From Torymus aiolomorphi (taxonomy: Eukaryota; Arthropoda; Insecta; Hymenoptera; Torymidae), in contig CM070877.1 in assembly GCA_036365515.1 (NCBI GenBank), positions 10,077,101 to 10,141,100 of the forward strand: a DNA stretch of 64,000 nucleotides. Reading direction: 5' to 3'. Shown one piece after another: positions 1 to 7,785 of this stretch. The notes beneath the pieces are model-generated. The model was not told where the DNA came from and searched no databases. It saw nothing but the letters and a program-made list of their open reading frames with translations. How positions within the stretch are numbered: the first letter of the stretch is position 1; each line of letters begins with the position of its first letter. Position numbers and translations under genes: made by a program.

Positions 1-1517
1 CGAAGTTTTGATGGCGTGACTTATTTTTGTGATTACTGGCATACTTTTTTATACCGAGTAATTTTAAAATCTTTTTAAGATGATTAGAAGGCGCCGATCC
101 TTTAATTTATTAATCCAAACTTTGCAATCATTTTGTTTCGATACACACTCGCTGCATTATCCGGTGTAAATAATGGCTCATTGTAATTTTTTTCAAGTGA
201 AAGTCGCCCTTCTAGACCTCCATTGTTACCGATCTATAGGGAACAATTATCCTAATTAATACACTTTCACTTCAATTGAAGCGTGACGTATCGCTCAACT
301 TCTCACATCATTAAAAGTTTTATAATCTTCAGTGATCTGCATGCTTACATTATACTAATTTGGTCATAAAATTTTTTTTTTTTAAAGAGATCATATAACC
401 GTTGCATAAGCTTTAATCATAGTTATAAAAAGTACATAATATACATATACCAAAATAAGGCACTTTTTATACATATATAGTGAATTCGTGTTTGCGCTAT
501 TAATATTATAAATGCGAATCTAAACATGACATTATCTCTAATCCTTCTTAATCCAGCACCACCGCCAGTTGAAAAGACACGCGCGTAACACATTTTTCAT
601 AAATGACATTGAAACGAAATTAAATTTGAATAATCGCTATATATACATGTTATAAACATTGATTACCGTAACAAAGAATAATAAATCATCTTCCACGTTC
701 TTCTTCAAAATCACGTAAACGCTGGTATATGTATAGTAAGTTATTGAATTGACTGATGGCGACTATTGCGACAAAGCCTAATGAATTTTAATGTGTTTGT
801 CGAATTTGCAATTTTAACGTATTTTAGAAAAGGCTATATACTCGAAGGATACATAACGGACGTCGAGCACCATATCCTTATCTCCGACTTTTTAAACAGC
901 TATTAAAGTATTCGTCACCACAGTTTACTTTCCCCACATCTACCCAATTTTATCCTTTTTTCTCGTATATAATAAAAATAACGTCAAACGATAACCCAAC
1001 GAATAAAAAGGATACCATCTTTTGAAATACACTTATTAGCCAGATCAACAACAGCAACAATCCTCCCAACCTAAAGACCACTAAAACATCGCCACAACCA
1101 TTCGCACATCAGAAGCAAAAAAAAAAAAGAAGGCCTCAACCATCGCCACGTTGCGAAAGCCGCGCGGCGGTAATTGCACACAACGCAGCGCCGCGTTAAT
1201 CGTTCTGCTTTTAATGAAAAGAAAGGGCCTCTGAAATTGCCATTCTTTGCGCCTCGAGGCGCGCGCAAGAAGAAGAAGAATTTGCATAAAAGGATTCACA
1301 ATGCAGCGCGCGCGTGCACTCGCGGGATGACGGCTCTGGAATAACGCGGCGCGTGACTCTGGGTGTTGTTGGCAATCGCATATCAGGGTGATTGTGTAAT
1401 GAGGGTTGGTACGGGGCGACCTTGATACCGATCTGTCGCGGGGATCATTAGGTGAAATAGTATTGGAAAAATTACTGTATTGTGTCATAAAGTTAAGGTG
1501 ATGTGATACCCACACTA
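1..1517. other. Host flank, no gene seen
   Basis: This is AT-rich non-coding DNA with a GC-richer patch at about 1140-1470. Open frames here are short, low in complexity and overlap each other on both strands, and I see no splice-framed exon or RNA gene. It may be intergenic, or intronic to a gene lying to the left. Confidence 0.5.
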
Positions 1518-1667
1518 TTACTCAATTCTGGGTTCCCGTTTTTCTCCTTCAATTTTAAATTTTTTGAAAAAAACTCTTTGACACTTTTTAAGTTTAATAA
1601 AGAACTACAACGTATCAAAGAGTTTTTTTCTTAAAATTAAAAATTGAATGAGAAAAACGGGAACCCA
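1518..1667. repeat. MITE, left part (split by the Polinton)
   Basis: This is a small inverted-repeat element. Its left arm (about 1518-1582) begins TTACTCAATTCTGGGTTCCC and its right arm (about 1613-1667) is the reverse complement with few differences. The last 11 bp of the right arm lie on the far side of the big element, at 20578-20588. Rejoined across the target-site duplication, the unit is about 161 bp with arms of about 64 bp and TA on each side (1516-1517 and 20589-20590), as in Tc1/mariner-type MITEs. It has no coding capacity. Confidence 0.7.
1662..1667. repeat. Target-site duplication, left copy
   Basis: AACCCA directly precedes the element end AGTAGATAAGC. The identical 6-mer follows the other end at 20572-20577. 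A 6-bp duplication is what Polinton integrases make. Confidence 0.85.
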
Positions 1668-1676
1668 AGTAGATAA

Positions 1677-1735
1677 GCTATGCCGGTTCTGGCTCAAAAC
1701 AAGTCCTGACCTGTTTGAGCCAGAACCGGCATAGC
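1677..1735. repeat. Terminal hairpin of the left TIR
   Basis: Two perfect 22-bp arms (1677-1698 and 1714-1735, beginning GCTATGCCGGTTCTGGCTC) flank a 15-nt loop. The mirror copy at 20504-20562 has the same length. The position 9 bp from the element end suggests a role in end recognition or protein-primed replication (inference). Confidence 0.85.
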
Positions 1736-1740
1736 TTTTT

Positions 1741-1806
1741 TGGGTCCCCCACCCCTCCCCCCTCCCTCCCCCCCCCCCTCCCCCCCTCCCTCCCCTCCCC
1801 ACCCCG
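1741..1806 (-). other. G-tract block (quadruplex-prone) in the left TIR
   Basis: The plus strand is an almost unbroken run of C-tracts of 3-10 bases separated by single T or A, so the minus strand has many G-tracts. The right TIR holds the mirrored block on the plus strand at about 20442-20494. Such sequence can form G-quadruplexes. No function is shown. Confidence 0.6.
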
Positions 1807-2186
1807 CACTATTGCATAGGGTGCCAATAACCCAAAACAGGTCCTGACTTGTTTGAGCCAGAACCGGCATAGGTTTTTTGGGTCACCCGCACGGGACCCA
1901 GACCTGCTTGATCTAGAACCGGTATACTGGTCCTGACTCACCCGCGCGCCAACGAGTTGAGCCAGAACCGGCCTACCGATTCTAAATCATGTCAGGTCTT
2001 GCCCGGTTCTAGGCCAGCCGTCGCTGTAGGGTTGGGGAAGGTACCGATGGCAGCGAACGGCCATCGGCGAGCGGCGCGGCAGCTTGCGGCCAACGGGCAG
2101 CGGGAGCAGCCAGCGGCGGGCGGCTAGCGGTCGACGGTGGGCGGCCTGCTGCTTGTCAGCTTGCATGCTAAAATTTTCATACTTAC

Positions 2187-2536
2187 CCAAATTGGACACG
2201 CATGCGACGAGCTGCTGGGCACATGACGAGGTCGAAGTGCTCTCCATCGGCGAGGGCTTCCTCGTTGTTCTCTGAAAAATTTCAAAAATTAATATTTATT
2301 TTAATCTACGTGCGCGCGTCGAACTGCCAACTGAAAACATAAAAAATTAATATTTATTATGATTTATGCGTGCGCACACGTCACTGTGACGTGGACACGC
2401 AAAAATCCCAACCCATATTATTATATATAAAAAAACGCACGAAAGAATACTAACCTTTCAAAGTCCAGTGCCTGGCATTCTCGTCACGCAGTGCGTCATC
2501 ATCGCAGTAGTCCAGCGGCGATGGCTTCCACGTTGT
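2187..2536 (-). CDS. Possible exons of an accessory gene (unrecognised)
   Basis: Two exon-like segments sit on the minus strand. Exon A (2536-2455) follows an acceptor TTTTAATTTTCAG and ends at a donor GTTAGT. Exon B (2271-2187) follows AATTTTTCAG and ends at a strong donor GTAAGT. They stay in one frame across the 183-nt intron and would encode an acidic stretch starting TTWKPSP and continuing ENNEEALADGEHFD. The first ~25 nt of the two exons resemble each other, suggesting exon duplication. No start codon or further exon can be assigned, and downstream sequence runs into the TIR. I do not recognise the product; this could be spurious. Confidence 0.3.
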
Positions 2537-2611
2537 CTGAAAATTAAAAATTTATCAGTACAGAGCGAGATGGAGAGAGAGAAAGAAACTGTGCCCTACA
2601 AGTAGTTTAAA

Positions 2612-2993
2612 TGCTCTGAAAAGAGCAGTTTTAATTCAAATATACAAATATAATATGAACGTTTGTTCCAATTGCTCTGAAAAGAGCAGTTTATTACAAA
2701 TATATGTATATAAATATAAAAATATATGGACGTATGTTCCAATTGCTCTGAAAGAGCAGTTTATTACAAATATATAAATATAAAAATATAATATGAACGT
2801 TTGTTCCAATTGCTCTGAAAAGAGCAGTTTATTACAAATATATATATATAAAATATAAATATAAATATATCAATATAAATATAATATGAACGTTTGTTCT
2901 AATTACTCTGAAAAGAGCAGTTTATTACAAACATATGTATATAAATATAAAAATATAATATAAACGTTTGTTCCAATTGCTCTGAAAAGAGCA
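2612..2993 (-). promoter_or_regulatory. Array of six histone-type 3' stem-loops (minus strand)
   Basis: On the minus strand, TGCTCT-TTTC-AGAGCA hairpins recur at 2612-2627, 2673-2688, 2744-2758 (loop one base short), 2811-2826, 2904-2919 (a G.U pair) and 2978-2993. They lie in AT-rich tandem repeats of about 60-95 bp. The form (6-bp stem, UUUC loop, A-rich flanks) matches the metazoan histone mRNA 3' hairpin. A short terminal-exon-like segment with stops in all frames lies just upstream (about 3090-3060, acceptor TTTTTCAG). The TTTTCAG core also resembles a 3' splice site, so an intronic origin is possible. Confidence 0.6.
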
Positions 2994-3059
2994 GTTTATT
3001 ACAAATATATAAATAAAGTAATACTTAACTAAAGAAAGATAGCTTGGCCGGGCGTCCCT

Positions 3060-3499
3060 AGGTTAATGAAAGGCTGGCCTTCTTACATCTGAAAAACACA
3101 CAAAAGCATGAAATAACGTCTACACGTGAGAGAGGGAAAGAAATGAGGAAGCACACGCGCGCGAGAAACTAACCGCGACATCGTCATCGACGAGGAAGCG
3201 CGCGAGCGAAACTTTAACCTCGACGTCGAGGAAACGTTCACACGCGCGAAACTGAAAAAACACACAAAAGCATGAAATAACGTCTACACGTGAGAGAGGG
3301 AAAGAAATGAGGAAGCACACGCGCGAGAAACTAACCGCGACATCGTCATCGACGAGGAAGCGCGTGAGCGAAACTTTAACCTCGACGTCGAAGACACGTT
3401 CACAAGCGCGAGAACATAACCCCGACGTCGAAGAAACGTTTACCCGCGCGAGAACGTAGCCCCGACGTCGAAGAAACGTTCACACGCGAAAAAGATGTG

Positions 3500-3586
<87 letters not shown>

Positions 3587-3759
3587 TAGCCCCGACGTCG
3601 AAGAAACGTTCACCCGCGAAAAAGATGTGCGGAGAAAGAGAAAGAGAGGGACGCGTCACCCGACGTTGAAGAAACGGCCACACGCGAAAAAGATGTGCAA
3701 AGAGAGAGAGAGAACGTAGCCCCGACGTCGAAGAAACGTTCACCCGCGAAAAATATGTG

Positions 3760-3806
<47 letters not shown>

Positions 3807-3840
3807 GCGAAAAAGATGTGCAAAAGAGAGAGAGATGAAA
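3060..3840. repeat. Minisatellite with nested GA microsatellites
   Basis: A ~161-bp unit is directly repeated at about 3090-3250 and 3251-3411. It then decays into shorter units containing CCCCGACGTCGAAGAAACG, interrupted by (GA)n tracts at about 3500-3584 and 3763-3805. On the minus strand each long unit carries acceptor-like TTTTTTCAG and donor-like GTTAGT, so these may be duplicated exons. The open frames are products of the repeats. I do not call a gene. Confidence 0.7.
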
Positions 3841-3848
3841 CTACTCAC

Positions 3849-4175
3849 CGTTGCTGCGCCTCCTCCTCTTCATCATCCTCTGCAGCCATCGAGAGAGCTC
3901 TTGATCTCGGCACGTCTCCGTACCTCGTCGTCGTTGCTGCGCCTCGCGGTCGTCGGTTGCACTTCGTCGTCGTCGTCGTTGCTGCGCCTCCTCCTCCTCG
4001 TCGTCCTCTCCAGCCGTCGAGAGAGAGAGCTCTTGCTCTCGGCACGACTCCGCACCTCGTTGTCGTTGCTGCGCCTCGCGGTCGCCGGTTGCACCTCGTC
4101 GTCGTCGTCGTTGCTGCGCCTCCTCCTTCTCCTTGTCCTCTGCAGCCGGCGAGAGAGAGAGCTGTCACTGGTCAC
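3849..4175 (-). CDS. Possible repeat-rich exon (unrecognised)
   Basis: On the minus strand three related blocks encode either Arg/Asp-rich units (RRRRRRSNDDDDEVQP in one frame) or Ala/Thr-rich units in another. The segment ends at a good donor (CG|GTGAGT, boundary near 3849) after an acidic EDDEEEEAQQ stretch. No ATG start or upstream exon is visible, and the CGT-repeat composition could open all frames by chance. It may be the upstream exon of a minus-strand gene ending near 3060. Low certainty. Confidence 0.2.
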
Positions 4176-4507
4176 ACGACTATCGCAGCGCTACTACAGC
4201 GTCGCGTATGGGAGCTCCTGCTCACACGGGGGCCGAGCGCGAAATGAATTTTCGCTCGTATGCGCGCTTGCCCCCCCCCACCACGCAGCACATATACGTC
4301 TCGCGTGTATGAGAGCTTCTGCTCGCGCGGCAGCCGAGCGCGAACTGACTTTTTCGCCTTCGCGCGTGCCCCCCTCTCCGCGGCACTCGAGAGCGGTCGC
4401 TGATACTAGTACAGGGCATTAGACGACTTTTTCGTCTTAAGCGCCGTAAAGTTGAGGATTGCCGGCGCGCTCTACGTCGCGCGACTAGAAGCGCTCGCGG
4501 CCGCTGA

Positions 4508-4572
4508 TTGGCGCGGAGCAGCTCCGCGGAAGGGAATAAAAGTAGCGCGCTTTTCCCCGTTCGGTATCAGTT
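4508..4572 (+). promoter_or_regulatory. Promoter of the acidic accessory gene at 4579
   Basis: GATTGGCGCGG holds a reverse CCAAT box and an E2F-like TTGGCGC core. It overlaps a near-perfect palindrome, CGCGGAGC-A-GCTCCGCG (4512-4528). AATAAAAG (4535-4542) serves as TATA box, and an arthropod initiator TCAGTT follows at 4567-4572, 7 nt before the ATG. The E2F reading is inference. Confidence 0.65.
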
Positions 4573-4578
4573 CGAGCA

Positions 4579-5124
4579 ATGAACTCCAGTCAGGAAGAAG
4601 GAAATTTAGTCCGCGCAATGGACGAATCAACAGCCGCAGATTTTGTTCAAGACCTTCTGGACGACGACGGTTTACAACAAGTCATCATCGATGGCCTAGC
4701 AGCTTTGGAGGGCTGCGAAGCCTTTGACTTGGACGAGCTGCCGGTGCTGGGTCCAGTCGAGGACTTCAACGAGTGGTTGATGGGATTGACGGCATCATCG
4801 CCAATCCAACCACCGTCACCTCTTTCATCACCGCCACCACTCATGATGTACGAGGGAAATGGCATGTACCACGCGGTGCCCACTGACTATGTTCAGTGGG
4901 AAGGCCGAGCATCGGCGATGGAAGCAGCAGCAGCGGACGCATCGGTGATGGAGGTTTTAGTGGAGGATGAGTCGACGCCAGAACTCATAATCGTTACCGA
5001 CGACGATGAAGAGGATGACGTCCAGATCGTTTGCGAGGTCACCTATCGACCTCTCAAACGATCTCGAGAGCGATCACCATCACCTCCTCCTCCCAAGATG
5101 ATGAAGACACAAAACTCCACCTAA
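4579..5124 (+). CDS. Acidic accessory protein, transactivator-like
   Basis: This 181-aa protein resembles no family I can name. Visible features are an acidic amphipathic region (about residues 21-70, including DLDELPVLGPVEDFNEWL) like p53/VP16-type activation domains, a Pro/Ser-rich linker (72-90), two hydrophobic-plus-acidic segments LIIVTDDDEEDD and VQIV (136-151) resembling SUMO-interaction motifs, and a C-terminal basic signal KRSRER (160-165) with SP sites. The start is the first ATG after the initiator. No LxCxE was found. It is probably a nuclear early regulator, comparable in style to the 'oncoid' proteins of adintoviruses (inference). Its stop codon is followed after 2 nt by the first of four histone-type hairpins. 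Confidence 0.7.
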   Translation: MNSSQEEGNLVRAMDESTAADFVQDLLDDDGLQQVIIDGLAALEGCEAFDLDELPVLGPVEDFNEWLMGLTASSPIQPPSPLSSPPPLMMYEGNGMYHAVPTDYVQWEGRASAMEAAAADASVMEVLVEDESTPELIIVTDDDEEDDVQIVCEVTYRPLKRSRERSPSPPPPKMMKTQNST

Positions 5125-5126
5125 TC

Positions 5127-5144
5127 GGCCTTTTTCAAGGCCAA

Positions 5145-5176
<32 letters not shown>

Positions 5177-5346
5177 ACGCATATATACATATATACTCAG
5201 ACACACACACACAATCGGCCCTTTTCAGGGCCCTATATATTTGGAACGAAAATGCAAATTATTTATTTATTTATATATTGTAATCAGTTCTTTTCAGAGC
5301 TAAAAATATATTTATTTTTGTATTGTAATCAGCTCTTTTCAGAGCT
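5127..5346 (+). promoter_or_regulatory. Array of four histone-type 3' stem-loops
   Basis: Hairpins lie at 5127-5142 (GGCCTT/AAGGCC), 5217-5232 (GGCCCT/AGGGCC), 5286-5301 (AGTTCT/AGAGCT, one G.U pair) and 5331-5346 (AGCTCT/AGAGCT). All have loop TTTC, and each is preceded by AATC. The second matches the histone consensus GGYYCU-UUUC-AGRRCC exactly. Different stems with one constant loop are compensatory changes, so the RNA structure itself seems selected. A (CA)n tract separates copies one and two. No clear U7-type downstream element was identified. Confidence 0.75.
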
Positions 5347-5403
5347 ATAAATTATATATAACATAGCAACAAACAATTTATTAAAAAAAAATATAATCTT
5401 GAA

Positions 5404-5411
5404 ACTCTTTT

Positions 5412-5497
<86 letters not shown>

Positions 5498-5708
5498 ATC
5501 ATATAAACATGGACTTATGCTGACACCAATGTATAAGACCACGTGACCTGTCTGCATAAGTGTAGTACCGTTTATACAAGTGTCTGCACAAGTCTAGCGT
5601 GACTAAAGAAATAATCTCTCTACTTATGCTGACGTCTGCATAAGTCGGTCTCTGTCTGCATAAGTCTATTTAAATTTCGGAAAGTGTCTGCATAACTAGC
5701 GTTTCATA

Positions 5709-5770
<62 letters not shown>
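5404..5770. repeat. CT/AT microsatellites around a GTCTGCATAAGT cluster
   Basis: (CT)n-(AT)n runs at about 5411-5494 and (AT)n at about 5706-5770 flank 200 bp that hold five direct copies of GTCTGCATAAGT or close variants (5550, 5582, 5634, 5654, 5686). Two inverted copies (ACTTATGCTGAC) lie at 5513 and 5622; the second abuts a direct copy to form a palindrome. It looks like a binding-site or iteron cluster between the two accessory genes. Confidence 0.6.
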
Positions 5771-5771
<1 letters not shown>

Positions 5772-6289
5772 GTCTAAATAGTAAAATGAGAAATTTTTAA
5801 AATGATTCTATCATTATTTTTTAATAATTTTCTAAATATTTTTTAACATTCATGCTCTTTCATAATGAACGTAATATTATACTGAACAAATTTTTTAAAC
5901 ATTCCATTGCATTTGGTATAATTTAAAATAAAAATTAATTGATATTAATATGATAATTTTAAAACAGAAAAATAAATAATTCGTTAGTTGACTGTAGCTA
6001 TTTGATTAGTCTACATACAGAACGCGTTAAAATCAATTGTTTGAATTTTTAAAATTGATTTTTTTAGTATATGTATACTAAAGTAACTAAATAAAAAATT
6101 ACATAAAAAATTATATAAAAAAATAAAATTGTATTCAAAATTTAATCATGTTCATAACTCCAAAGTCAAAACGAGAATAAAGAATATACGCGTTGAATTT
6201 CTTATTTATACGTTTCATAAATAAAGAATGATTTTCGCATTCTTTAACCCCCACCATTGCAGCGGTGGCGTCTCGGTCCGCGCTTTGAT
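5771..6289. other. AT-rich spacer upstream of the 6337 gene
   Basis: Very AT-rich sequence with no credible frame. Nothing is recognised until GC-richer sequence near 6250 and the TATA box at 6290. Confidence 0.5.
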
Positions 6290-6326
6290 TATAAAAGCAG
6301 ATGCGTTTGACTCTCTTGTCTCATTC
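6290..6326 (+). promoter_or_regulatory. Promoter of the Cy-motif accessory gene
   Basis: TATAAAAG (6290-6297) is followed by initiator TCATTC (6321-6326). The ATG at 6301 lies upstream of this start site, so the ATG at 6337 is taken as the true start. Confidence 0.7.
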
Positions 6327-6336
6327 GCATCGAAAC

Positions 6337-6786
6337 ATGGAGAGCGGAAACTCATCAATGCTAAGTAGCAACCTCAACGACATGCAGTGGGCTGACGACG
6401 ATTTTAGTTGGACTTCCGACTTGATGATGGATAGCGACGGTGTGCTGTCAGCGGTGGTATCGCCACCGTTGGCTACGTCCTCACCAATTACATCTCCACA
6501 ACCATCATCATCGTGGTTCACACCACAACGGATACCAGAGTCGTCGGAAGTGTTTGCCCGTCAATCGCCGCAATGCCCGCTGCTCGTGTTGCCACCGCTG
6601 TCGCCGCCGTCATCGCTCTCGCCCGTGCCTTCGTGCTTTTCTCCGGGGTTCATGGAGAAGCACGAAGTAATCGACTCCTCGGGGGCGTTGTCTCCGCTGA
6701 AGATGCCAGTGAAACGACCTCGAGACGATGACAGCAGCGATAAACCATCTCCAAGGGCTCGTAGGCGACTTAATTTTACAATTTAA
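6337..6786 (+). CDS. Ser/Pro-rich accessory protein with cyclin-docking motif
   Basis: This 149-aa protein belongs to no family I recognise. Its N-terminus is acidic and aromatic (MQWADDDFSWTSDLMMDSD, activation-domain-like). The middle is Pro/Ser-rich, with ten S/T-P dipeptides over the protein (for example VSPP, TSPQ, LSPLK, PSPRA). The C-terminus has a bipartite basic signal (KRPR at 126-129, RARRR) ending in RRRLNF, which fits the cyclin-binding RxL(x)F motif. CDK-type sites plus a Cy motif suggest a cyclin-CDK substrate or competitor (inference). It shares the 'V/L-KR-P/S-R' C-terminal style with the 4579 product. Two histone-type hairpins follow the stop after 2 nt. An in-frame ATG 36 nt upstream is rejected because of promoter position. 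Confidence 0.7.
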   Translation: MESGNSSMLSSNLNDMQWADDDFSWTSDLMMDSDGVLSAVVSPPLATSSPITSPQPSSSWFTPQRIPESSEVFARQSPQCPLLVLPPLSPPSSLSPVPSCFSPGFMEKHEVIDSSGALSPLKMPVKRPRDDDSSDKPSPRARRRLNFTI

Positions 6787-6788
6787 AC

Positions 6789-6829
6789 AGTCCTTTTCAG
6801 GACTAAATCAATCGGCCCTTCTCAGGGCC
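6789..6829 (+). promoter_or_regulatory. Two histone-type 3' stem-loops
   Basis: 6789-6804 is AGTCCT-TTTC-AGGACT. 6814-6829 is GGCCCT-TCTC-AGGGCC. Both have six paired bases and a four-base pyrimidine loop; the first pair set is compensatory to those at 5127-5346. The first begins 2 nt after the stop codon. Confidence 0.75.
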
Positions 6830-6955
6830 ACAAATATTTACTAACATATGAACAAACATTCATTGAATATTATTATTATTATTTTATATATATATATATA
6901 AAGAAGATGAACTCAAATTTTTAAAAAATATACATTTATTAACTTATAATAAAAT

Positions 6956-7551
6956 TCAAATGTACATGAAATGAAAGGATTCTGTCATTTCTTTCATGTT
7001 TTTGATATGCTGCTGCTCGAGCATCCATCTTTTTATAACCAGCGCGTTTCGAAGTGCGCATACTGGAAAGTTACAGGCAGTATGGTTGGTACATGAGACT
7101 GATTCTGCAGGTAGACTTTTCAATGATGGACATCCCATCTCCTCGATATTATTAACTAATCTGAAAATTAAGAAAATATTATGAGAAAACTTTTTTATGA
7201 AAATAATTTTATAACAAAAATAGCTTACTTGTCGGGGAAAAATCTCTTCAACCATTTACTTTTCTCCAGACCCTTTACGTAAATCTCTGCTCCGAAGAGT
7301 ACACCATTTAGAGTGTTTTTTAGTTCATCGTATGGGATATTGCCTGCTCTCCACATAATTCCGTGGAAATTTTGTTCAAGCCAGCGATTTTCTGACTTAT
7401 TTTTCTCCAACAATTTGTCCCATGCATATGGCGGTTTAAATAGAAAAACCGATGGCGTAGGATCTTCCTCGAGAGGGACAATGGCTACTTCCTTGAAGAC
7501 GAATTTATTCAAGGTAATTTTGAAACCTTGCACATCAACAATATACTTCAT
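6956..7551 (-). CDS. Polinton-associated protein, paralogue 1 (two exons)
   Basis: Exon 1 is 7551-7229 and exon 2 is 7160-6956, joined across a 68-nt GT-AG intron (donor GTAAGC, acceptor TTAATTTTCAG), giving 175 aa. It is clearly homologous to the intronless 19219-19716 gene. Shared blocks are VD(V/M)QGFK, a FLFKPP(Y/F)xW stretch, KSENxWLE, HGxxWxxGxxxY, EMGxP and a C-terminal CTNH...C motif. Homologues occur beside Polinton cores in arthropods as far as I recall. A divergent DEDD-nuclease-like fold is conceivable from the D-x-Q-G start but is not established. Its promoter is at 7591-7626, divergent from PolB. Confidence 0.75.
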
Positions 7552-7590
7552 CTTGCTGCGGTGACTGTTCTCGATCGAGAGCTAAGGAGC

Positions 7591-7626
7591 GAATGAGGTT
7601 TTTTAGCGTCTTGTTGGTATTTTATA
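7591..7626 (-). promoter_or_regulatory. Promoter of paralogue 1
   Basis: On the minus strand TATAAAAT (7626-7619) is followed by initiator TCATTC (7596-7591), 40 nt before the ATG. Confidence 0.65.
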
Positions 7627-7723
7627 CTCATCATTCCTATTTTGTTTAACCAATCGCGTTATTTTTACCCCCACCATGACACCAACAACCAATCAGAATC
7701 GATCTCTTTTCGCGAATTTTTTA

Positions 7724-7757
7724 GATAAAGGGGTGTGCGTGCGGCAGAAAGTCATTC
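7724..7757 (+). promoter_or_regulatory. Probable PolB promoter
   Basis: GATAAAG (7724-7730) is a weak TATA-like box, with TCATTC (7752-7757) as initiator 29 nt before the ATG at 7786. The box is less canonical than in the other element genes. Confidence 0.5.
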
Positions 7758-7785
7758 GACTGCCTCGCGCGGTCAGTGGCTCAAG

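Larger units (their letters stand above)
1668..2165. repeat. Left terminal inverted repeat
   Basis: It matches the reverse complement of 20102-20571. The outer ~310 bp are almost identical; the inner GC-rich part is diverged but still alignable, ending in a shared GCGGCCTGCTGCTTGTCAGC block. It contains a terminal hairpin (1677-1735), a C-rich block (1741-1806) and further copies of the unit GAGCCAGAACCGGC around 1855 and 1957. Apparent open frames inside it are not credible genes. Confidence 0.9.

Noticed and set aside
1605..2275. Open frames in the left TIR and their mirror images in the right TIR
   Set aside because: Gly-rich translation of G-tracts and of diverging TIR sequence; no promoter pair, and the two copies do not conserve a frame.
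3480..3848. Long Ser/Leu or Arg/Glu open frames on both strands
   Set aside because: They are the translation of (GA)n/(CT)n tracts; open in several frames with no promoter or start support.
4421..4438. AGACGA...TCGTCT hairpin before the acidic gene
   Set aside because: Five-base loop, different stem and an upstream position; not of the histone type.
4579..5124. LxCxE pocket-protein motif in the acidic accessory protein
   Set aside because: The only candidate, IVCEV, has Cys and Glu adjacent and does not fit the motif; SUMO-interaction-like reading is preferred.
5513..5697. Repeat cluster as a CRISPR array
   Set aside because: Repeats are 12 bp, in both orientations, irregularly spaced, without cas genes, in a eukaryotic context.
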